Assembly: GCA_030446945.1 (NCBI GenBank)
Contig: JAUJMI010000056.1
Location: forward strand, 1-12,532
DNA length: 12,532 nt
Direction: 5' to 3'
From: Longimicrobium sp.
GTDB lineage: Bacteria > Gemmatimonadota > Gemmatimonadetes > Longimicrobiales > Longimicrobiaceae
Position 1 is the stretch's first letter, and each line of letters starts with the position of its first letter. Both the position numbers and the translations under genes were made by a program. Below the pieces are notes generated by a model. It was given only the letters and a program-made list of their open reading frames with translations. It had not been told where the DNA came from and did no database searches. This document shows positions 7,001 through 12,532 of this stretch, one piece after another.

Positions 7001-9619
7001 TCAACGGAGCGGCAGCCAGTAAGTGACTTTGAGGGCGAGAATGTTATCACCCGCCGTGTTGAGCGTTTCCAGCAGATCGCCGGGGCCCACGATGCTTCCC
7101 TCCCGCTCGCGCGCGAAGCGGTCCTGCTGCCAAACGGCGAAGAGGGTGCTTCCCGGCCGCCATTCCCAGCGCAGGACGGCGTTGCTGCGGAAGGAGCGGA
7201 CGTTGAAGTCGCGCGGCGCGATGGTGAACGCGGAGGTGCCCTCCGTCACCCGCAGCGTGCCGTCTTCCAGCGTGTCCACCGTGCCGTAGCGGCGCAATTC
7301 GCGGCTGCGCGCCGCCGGCAGCTCGCCGAAGTCGTGGTAGCGCCCGCTGGCCGCAAAGGGCTCCGCGTATCCCTCCAGCGACAGGTCGGGGGTGAACGAG
7401 TAGGTCAGCCGCAGCTGCGTGGTGAAGGTGCTCCGGTCGATGGTGGAGAAGACGTACCGCCTGCCGAAAGTGGCGTCGCCGCCGCCCGGACGCGTGGTGA
7501 CGTACTGGCGCGGGTTCGTGCTCCGCAGGTAGTTGGGCGTCATCGAGAAGCGCCAGCGCGGGCTGGGGCGCATCGAATAGCTGGAGAGGAGGCGGTAGGT
7601 GCGCTCTCCCAGCTCGCTCTCGCCGTAGTAGATGCGGCCTCGGAGCCGCGTACTCGACGCGGAGTTGTTGAACACGTCCACGATCGTGACCCACGCCTGC
7701 CCCGTCCCCATCAGCGGCCCGCCGCGCGTGAGATCGTCACTCTGCGAGCGCAGGTCCACCCACCCCGTGAGCAGCGTCTCCCAGTAATTCTTGAAGGTCA
7801 GCCGCGTGTCGGTGCGCAGCGCCGAGAAGTTCCTCACCGCGCCGAAGTTCCACAGGTTCTCGGTGGAGAGCGACATGGAGTAGCTGCGCAGGTACGGCCC
7901 CGGCTGCGTCTCGCGGTACCGGACGCGCGCGAAGCCGAAGACGTCGTCCGCGGTGCCCTGCGCGCCCGCGTCGTTGACCTCGAAGCCGGGGGAGGTGGCG
8001 CTGAGGGAGGCGTTGAAAAGCCAGTGGCGGCCACTGTTGCGCGCCACCCCCAGGGAGCCCGTCCAACCGGCGAGGGCGGTGCGCAGCGGGTCCAGGCGCA
8101 CGTGGTCCGCGTCCGGCCGGGCGAAGTAGCGCGCGCTGGAGAGTTGCGTGCCCAGGAGCGCAGCGGAGTCGCCGGCCACGTAGCTGAAGCCCAGGTAGCC
8201 GTTCAACGAGTACTCGCCCCCCTTGAAGCGCAGGTTCCAGTCGGCGCCGCCCGCGAACGCCTGCCGGTGGAGGAGCTCCGCCAGCGAGCTCTCCGAGTCC
8301 AGCGCCCGCCCCACGCCGGTGAAGCTGACGCCCGCGGTGGACTGCGCCTTCCCGAACTGCCGCTGCACGCGCGCCACGCCGAACGCCGTGGTGGGAGCGA
8401 TGGCCACCCGCTGGAACTCGCCGCTCCCGGTGGTGAAGGTGCGCGCGTGCTCCCTGCCCGTGACCGCCGCCAGCACACCCATGGAGGTGCCGCCGCGCAG
8501 CCGCCCCGTCAGCTTCCCCGCGCCGAGGATGGTGCTGGTGCCGGGGAAGTCCACGAAGTCGCCCGCCGCGTCGCCCGACGGCGCCGCGCCGATGCGGCGG
8601 GAGTAGAAGTACTCCGGCCCCCTGCCCGCCAGGAGCTGGCGCCCCTCGATGAAGAAGGGGCGCCGCTCCGCGAAAAACGTCTCGAAGGCGGACAGGTTCA
8701 CCTCCGCCGGGTCGGCTTCCACCTGGCCGAAATCCGGATTGACGGTCGCCTCCAGCGTCAGCGCGGGCCCCAACCCCATCTTGAGGTCGCCGCCGACGCG
8801 CGCTTCCAGGCTGCTTCCGTCATCGAAGGGATTCCCCGCGCCCGGGGCGGCGTGGAACGTGCCCCCGGCGGCCACGTACGGCATCAGCTCCACGCGACGC
8901 GAGGGGCGCACTCCCTCGATCCCCACCAGGTCGCCGAAGCGCGAGGCCCACGCCCGCTCCTGGCTGGGGATGGGGACCCAGAACACGTCCTCCTTGGTGG
9001 CCGGGTTCCAGCGGTCCAGGTTGAGCCCCCAGCGCTGCACGGAGCCCGCGGTGAAGCGGAGCTGCGAGAAGGGGATCCGCATCTCCGCCGTCCACCCCAG
9101 CGAGTCGCGGGCGACGCGCGCCGTCCACACGGGGTCGAACGATGCGTCCGTGTCGTTCTCGTCGTCGGTGGGATGGTACCAGTCGATGCGCGTGCCGGCC
9201 GCCGTGACGCCGAAGCTGTACGCCGTGCGCCGGTCCAGGTAGGTGTCCAGCGAGATCCACAGATGTTCCGCCTGGTTGCCGTCGTCGCGGCGGCTGACCG
9301 GGGCCTGGATGGAACGCGGGTCGTTCTTGTGCATCCGCGCGCCCACGTACAGCGCCTCCGCGTCGTACACGAACCGGACTTCGGTACGCTCGGTGGGCTC
9401 GGCGCCCTCCTTCGGCTGCTTCTGCACGAAGTCGCTGAGGACGGGCGCCAGCGCCCACGCCGCGTCGTCCAGCCGCCCGTCGAGCACGGGCGAGGCGCCG
9501 GTTACGCGCACCGCTCGCGCCTCCTTGCGACCGGCGCGTGCGCTGTCGGCCGGCGTCTGCGCGAGGGCGGGCGCCGCCAGCACCAGCGCGCAGGCCATAG
9601 TCGCAAGACGGAAGATCAT
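7001..9619 (-). CDS. DUF5916 outer-membrane-type protein with CBM9-like domain (paralogue B, intact)
   Basis: This 872-residue protein has a signal peptide (MIFRLATMACALVLAAPALA, cleavage before QTPADSARA). Next comes a CBM9-like domain at about 40-225 (VLDGRLDDAAW, EPTERTEVRFVYD, ALYVGARM, ISLDTYLDRRTAYSFGV, WTAEMRIPFSQLRF). A DUF5916 domain follows, with TVNPDFGQVEADP, LSAFETFFAERRPFFIEG, EYFYSRRIG and TSTILGAGKLTG. It ends with numerous beta-strand-like segments, finishing ALKVTYWLPLR. This architecture is known in Bacteroidota and Gemmatimonadota; no enzyme activity is established, and a surface barrel that binds or handles carbohydrate-like ligands is an inference. The ATG overlaps the TGA of the upstream gene as ATGA, which argues for translational coupling with the secreted repeat protein. 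No frame defects are seen. It is the likely origin or sibling of the broken copy downstream. Confidence 0.9.
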   Translation of the reverse strand: MIFRLATMACALVLAAPALAQTPADSARAGRKEARAVRVTGASPVLDGRLDDAAWALAPVLSDFVQKQPKEGAEPTERTEVRFVYDAEALYVGARMHKNDPRSIQAPVSRRDDGNQAEHLWISLDTYLDRRTAYSFGVTAAGTRIDWYHPTDDENDTDASFDPVWTARVARDSLGWTAEMRIPFSQLRFTAGSVQRWGLNLDRWNPATKEDVFWVPIPSQERAWASRFGDLVGIEGVRPSRRVELMPYVAAGGTFHAAPGAGNPFDDGSSLEARVGGDLKMGLGPALTLEATVNPDFGQVEADPAEVNLSAFETFFAERRPFFIEGRQLLAGRGPEYFYSRRIGAAPSGDAAGDFVDFPGTSTILGAGKLTGRLRGGTSMGVLAAVTGREHARTFTTGSGEFQRVAIAPTTAFGVARVQRQFGKAQSTAGVSFTGVGRALDSESSLAELLHRQAFAGGADWNLRFKGGEYSLNGYLGFSYVAGDSAALLGTQLSSARYFARPDADHVRLDPLRTALAGWTGSLGVARNSGRHWLFNASLSATSPGFEVNDAGAQGTADDVFGFARVRYRETQPGPYLRSYSMSLSTENLWNFGAVRNFSALRTDTRLTFKNYWETLLTGWVDLRSQSDDLTRGGPLMGTGQAWVTIVDVFNNSASSTRLRGRIYYGESELGERTYRLLSSYSMRPSPRWRFSMTPNYLRSTNPRQYVTTRPGGGDATFGRRYVFSTIDRSTFTTQLRLTYSFTPDLSLEGYAEPFAASGRYHDFGELPAARSRELRRYGTVDTLEDGTLRVTEGTSAFTIAPRDFNVRSFRSNAVLRWEWRPGSTLFAVWQQDRFAREREGSIVGPGDLLETLNTAGDNILALKVTYWLPLR

Positions 9620-10641
9620 CGGCCGCTTCGGGCCTGGTGGCGAAGGACAAGCGAGCGTTCCGCGTCGGATCCGATGCTGCGGGTGGCGTCCATGAAGGCG
9701 CGGGAGACGCCGTCATCCTCCAGCCGCGCGACGGGCACCCGCGTCAGCACCAGCCGCTTCTCCACGTCCGAGCCGATGCGTTGCGTGGAGCGCAGCGCGG
9801 CGAGGAGCACCGCGCGCGACGGCGTCTCGCGGCGTACGAGCGACGAGAGGACGAGCCGCCGCTCCACGTCGGAGTCCATCCCGTCGAGCGCGGCGAAGAA
9901 GGCCTGGCGCACGGCCGCGTCGTCCAGCGAGTGGCCGGCGACGACCCGGCTCAGCACCAGGCGCGTCTCGACGTCGGAACCGAGGGTCCCCGCCGCCTCC
10001 AGGAGCGAGGCCAGCCGCCCGCCGCGCGCCGAGCCCATGGCCCCGATCAGCACCAGCCGCTTCTCCACGTCCGAGCGGATGCGGGAGACGTCGCGGAGGG
10101 CGTGCGCGAACTCGTCGTCGCGGAGCGGGTCGCCGCGGAAGAGGGCGCCGAAGTACTGCCGCCTGCCGACGTCGCTGCGGATGCGCCCGATCTCCTCCAG
10201 CACCCCGCCCACACCGCGCCGCGCCCGGACGCGCGCCACCCGCCGGTCCGCGCCGAGCCCGCCCTCGCGCGCCGCGTGGCCCAGCGTGCGGCGGACCCAC
10301 GCCTGCCCTTCGGCGTCCATTGCGCGCTCCCGACCGTCGACGAAGTACAGTACGCGCACGCCGCTCCCGTCCGGCCGGAACTCCGCGCGCCGCTCGGGCC
10401 CGCGCCCCTCCTCCTCCACCACCAGGCGCCCGCCCGAGGGAAGCGACTCCACCCAGTCGCCCTCGTCGTTGAGCTCCACCTCGCCGGTCGCGCGGATCTC
10501 CAGCCGGTGCCCGTCGTCGATGGAAATGTGGGTCCACTGGCCATTGTGCACGTTCACGCTGCGCTGCTGCGAGGCGCCGGGCGTGGCGACAAGCGCCAGC
10601 AGCAGCGCGCCGCAGCTCAGGTGCAGGGTCGTTCGGGGCAT
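9616..10641 (-). CDS. Secreted repeat protein: beta domain plus six SDVEKRLVL-type 34-residue repeats
   Basis: I do not recognise a named family. The ATG at 10641 is chosen because it has GGAGGAAA five bases upstream and begins a signal peptide (MPRTTLHLSCGALLLALVAT, cleavage near GAS-QQ). Longer upstream starts add implausible sequence. The mature protein of the 341-residue product has a beta-rich module at about 28-124 (HRLEIRATGEVELN, GGRLVVEE, VRVLYFVDGRERAM, GQAWVRRTLG). Six helical repeats with cores at residues 156, 190, 222, 257, 291 and 325 follow, of the form SDVExRLVL and spaced 32-35 residues. The same two modules occur in opposite order in the tail of the M56 peptidase upstream. 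The TGA overlaps the start of the DUF5916 gene. A scaffold or ligand for the sensor at the cell surface is a guess from this sharing. Operator-like repeats lie in front of the gene. Confidence 0.85.
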   Translation of the reverse strand: MPRTTLHLSCGALLLALVATPGASQQRSVNVHNGQWTHISIDDGHRLEIRATGEVELNDEGDWVESLPSGGRLVVEEEGRGPERRAEFRPDGSGVRVLYFVDGRERAMDAEGQAWVRRTLGHAAREGGLGADRRVARVRARRGVGGVLEEIGRIRSDVGRRQYFGALFRGDPLRDDEFAHALRDVSRIRSDVEKRLVLIGAMGSARGGRLASLLEAAGTLGSDVETRLVLSRVVAGHSLDDAAVRQAFFAALDGMDSDVERRLVLSSLVRRETPSRAVLLAALRSTQRIGSDVEKRLVLTRVPVARLEDDGVSRAFMDATRSIGSDAERSLVLRHQARSGR

Positions 10642-10665
10642 CGTTTCCTCCGGTTTGGGCGGCTC

Positions 10666-10687
10666 AAGTGTTGAAATTTCAGCACTT
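10666..10687. promoter_or_regulatory. 22-base near-perfect palindrome before the secreted repeat-protein gene
   Basis: The arms AAGTGTTGAAA (10666..10676) and TTTCAGCACTT (10677..10687) are complementary except for one pair. It lies 24 bases upstream of the start codon, just before the ribosome binding site. This fits an operator overlapping the promoter or early leader. The binding protein is not identifiable. Confidence 0.5.
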
Positions 10688-10690
10688 CCC

Positions 10691-10715
10691 ATCGTACAAC
10701 TCGGCAATCGTACAA
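10691..10715. promoter_or_regulatory. Two direct copies of TTGTACGAT (candidate regulator boxes)
   Basis: ATCGTACAA occurs at 10691..10699 and again at 10707..10715 on the plus strand, with a 16-base period. The second copy runs into TACAATGT, which resembles the TACA/TGTA half-sites bound by BlaI/MecI repressors. Each copy could also act as a weak -35 (TTGTAC). Because an M56 BlaR1-type gene lies directly upstream, a BlaI-type operator is plausible, but no blaI-like gene is visible in the window. Confidence 0.42.
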
Positions 10716-10721
10716 TGTCTC

Positions 10722-10913
10722 TGTCATGCTGGCGTAAGCGCCGCTGCGCCCCCTGCCCTGCCCCGTCACCATGGCGCGGAGCGAGGAATCTACTACGCAT
10801 TCCTAGGGGCCGGCTCGTAGCGCTGCCCTCTCGCCTGGCCGGCTAGATCCTTCGGCCGCCGCCACGCTCCTGAGGAGGCGCCGTCATTCGCGGGGCGGCT
10901 CTCTGGGATGACA
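10722..10913. repeat. Candidate nonautonomous intergenic repeat with TGTCAT/ATGACA ends
   Basis: The 192-base stretch begins TGTCAT (10722..10727) and ends ATGACA (10908..10913), giving inverted ends. Read on the minus strand it contains TTGTCATCCCAGAG, CCGAAGGATCTAG and TAGTAGATTCCTCGCTCCGC. These are phrases I associate from memory with a dispersed intergenic repeat of Longimicrobium-like genomes. It fills most of the gap between the M56 gene and the secreted repeat-protein gene, contains no credible ORF and has no U-run terminator. Confidence 0.5.
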
Positions 10914-10921
10914 AATCCTCG

Positions 10922-12532
10922 TCAGCGGGCGCGGGCGAGGACGCCCGCGAGCCAGGCGCGGCCTTCGCCACCGAACGCGCGCTCGGCGCCGTTCACGCGG
11001 TAGGTGCGGACCAGCCCGCCATCGGGGCCGCGGCGCACGGCCAGGCTGCGGGTGACCGAGGCGCCGGACTTGCCGGTGAGCAGCGGGTCCGGATCCGGAG
11101 AGCCGCCGTGCAGGGTGTGGTCGATCTCGAGCATGCCGCCGGCGAGCACCTCGGCCACGTCGGTCCCTGCGCGGTTCAGGCGGACGTTGCGCGCGCGAAC
11201 TCGCAGTTCGAACGCGCGCCGGCCATTGTGATCGCCATTCAGCTCGATGCTGGTGTTCCACACTCCTCCGCCCGACGCCGCGGCGCGGGGCGCGGGCGGG
11301 GGAGAAGGCGCAGCGGGCGCGGCCGGCGGGTTCGGCGCGGAGCGGCCCAGCAGCGCGGAGAGCGCCAGTCGCCGCTCCGTCTCCGAGCCGATGCTGTTCA
11401 CCGCGGCCAGGTAGGCCTCGCGCGCGGGGCCCGCGATCGGCTGGAGCTCGGCGGCCGAGGCGAGCACGAACCGCTTCTCCGTGTCCGACCCCATTTTGGA
11501 AGCGGTGCGGAGGAGCGCCGCGAGCGAAGCGGCGTCGGGGCGGAGCTTCTCCATCACCGAGACGATGACAAAGCGCTCCTCGGTGGACGATGCGAAGCTC
11601 TCCAGCACGTCGTGCAACGTCCGTGGGATCGTCCCGCCGAGCGCGCGGTGCGCAACCGCATCGATCAGAACCAGGCGGCGGTCGGTTTCGGAGGAGATGG
11701 TGCGGGCGGCCTCGATGATCGCGAGGACGTGCTCGCGCCGCAGATCGCTTCGCTCCAGCAACTCCGTCAGCACCATCCGCCGCTCGGTGGATGACTTGGT
11801 GCCCGCGGCCATGCGAATGATGTCGTCGTACAGATCCGCGCCGCGCGGCTGCTGGATGGCTTCCATCATCTCGCTCACCGTGGCGGCCGCCGGAACCGCC
11901 GGCGGCGGCGGTTGCTGCGGCGGGACGGGCGGATTGAACACCGATGGCTCCGGCTGCGCTGCCGGGGCGCTAACCGGTGTGGCGGCGCGCATCGCGGCCA
12001 CCGGAGCGGGCACCTGGGCAGGCCCAAAGGTGCGCACGACCGGCGTCACGACACGCGCGGAAACCCTGGAGAGCGGCTCGCCGACGGCGTGCTGTGCGGG
12101 GCTCAGCGCCGCGAGCGGGACGATGCACGCCGCGCCCGCCGCCATCGTCCCCAGCAGGACGGCGCGGCCCACGCCAGTGCGCGGCACAGCGGCGTCCAGG
12201 ATGGCCAGGAGGCGCCCCTCGAACTGGGAGCGGCGCGCCATCGCCAGCGCCGCGGCGGGGCCGGACGCGTTGCCAAGTGAGCGCACGATGTCCAGCAGGT
12301 GGTCCGCGTACTCTGCCGGCCGCGCGCCGAGGGCGAGCACGGCATCGTCGCACGCCTGCTCGCGCTCCTGGCGCAGGCGGCCCGCGGCGGCCCACACCAG
12401 CGGGTTGTACCAGTGCACCGCCACCGCCAGGTGCGCGATCCACTGCGTAAGCGCGTCCCAGCGGCGGATGTGCGCCAACTCGTGCGCCAGCACGACGGTG
12501 CGCCGCTCCTCGCTCCATTCGTCGGCTTCGGC
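10922..12532 (-). CDS. M56 (BlaR1-like) membrane metallopeptidase with repeat-bearing extracytoplasmic tail (5' end missing)
   Basis: The frame is open to the window edge and 536 residues are visible, so the N-terminal membrane helices lie outside. Numbering below is by visible residue. The zinc motif HELAH is at 17-21 and EREQACDDAVL at 56-66 should supply the third ligand. RRSQFEGRLLAILD at 100-113 is typical of the M56 family. A membrane segment follows at about 123-143 and a Pro/Ala-rich linker to about 218. Five repeats with cores at 247, 281, 315, 349 and 383 come next, exactly 34 residues apart (for example GSDTEKRFVL). After a second Pro-rich linker the C-terminal beta domain at about 425-536 resembles the N-terminal domain of the 9616..10641 product. 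M56 proteins such as BlaR1 and MecR1 sense an external signal and cleave a cytoplasmic repressor. Here a non-penicillin-binding sensor tail is implied. The repressor partner should lie upstream, outside the window. Confidence 0.88.
   Translation of the reverse strand, partial: AEADEWSEERRTVVLAHELAHIRRWDALTQWIAHLAVAVHWYNPLVWAAAGRLRQEREQACDDAVLALGARPAEYADHLLDIVRSLGNASGPAAALAMARRSQFEGRLLAILDAAVPRTGVGRAVLLGTMAAGAACIVPLAALSPAQHAVGEPLSRVSARVVTPVVRTFGPAQVPAPVAAMRAATPVSAPAAQPEPSVFNPPVPPQQPPPPAVPAAATVSEMMEAIQQPRGADLYDDIIRMAAGTKSSTERRMVLTELLERSDLRREHVLAIIEAARTISSETDRRLVLIDAVAHRALGGTIPRTLHDVLESFASSTEERFVIVSVMEKLRPDAASLAALLRTASKMGSDTEKRFVLASAAELQPIAGPAREAYLAAVNSIGSETERRLALSALLGRSAPNPPAAPAAPSPPPAPRAAASGGGVWNTSIELNGDHNGRRAFELRVRARNVRLNRAGTDVAEVLAGGMLEIDHTLHGGSPDPDPLLTGKSGASVTRSLAVRRGPDGGLVRTYRVNGAERAFGGEGRAWLAGVLARAR

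Noticed and set aside
10642..10800. Longer N-terminus for the secreted repeat protein starting at 10800
   Set aside because: It would place 53 odd residues before a clear signal peptide and would cover the operator-like repeats; the GGAGG before 10641 fixes the later start.
7334..10846. 1170-codon plus-strand open frame opposite the DUF5916 and repeat-protein genes
   Set aside because: It spans two real minus-strand genes and their junction, and its composition is arginine-rich and without domains.

Overview
The window comes from a high-GC bacterium. The best guess is a Gemmatimonadota member close to Longimicrobium. The reasons are the combination of a standard bacterial str operon, tandem large DUF5916/CBM9-like barrel proteins, an M56 (BlaR1-like) membrane metallopeptidase, and intergenic elements of a kind I associate with that group. 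This placement is inference. All genes I can support lie on the minus strand, so the biological order runs from high to low coordinates.

Right part (12532 to 7001). This is a sensor and secreted-protein locus. It begins with the 3' part of an M56 peptidase gene (10922..12532, truncated by the window edge). The extracytoplasmic tail of that protein carries five 34-residue repeats and then a small beta-rich domain. After a roughly 280-base gap comes a secreted protein (9616..10641) made of the same two modules in the opposite order. The gap holds a repeat-like element with TGTCAT/ATGACA ends, two direct copies of a 9-mer and a 22-base near-palindrome. The stop of the secreted-protein gene overlaps (ATGA) the start of a large DUF5916 outer-membrane-type protein (7001..9619). 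The two are therefore probably translated together.

Middle (6789 to 4099). A second DUF5916 paralogue would be about 896 codons long but is interrupted by one in-frame TAG at 5986..5988. The frame is otherwise open to its end, so this is a very recent pseudogene, a sequencing error or a case of readthrough. Noncoding DNA of 519 bases follows (3580..4098).

Left part (3701 to 1). This is the str operon. A TTGACA promoter precedes rpsL, then rpsG overlapping it as TAATG, then fusA. Unlike the simplest str layout, fusA is followed by a perfect 13-bp terminator hairpin. tuf is then restarted from its own strong sigma-70-type promoter with a leader of about 240 nt. Only the first 24 codons of tuf are in the window.

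The most interesting observation is the module sharing, in permuted order, between the M56 sensor tail and the secreted repeat protein, together with operator-like DNA in front of the latter. This suggests a BlaR1-type surface-sensing circuit controlling a secreted repeat protein and a barrel protein. The link is inferred from sequence and layout only.
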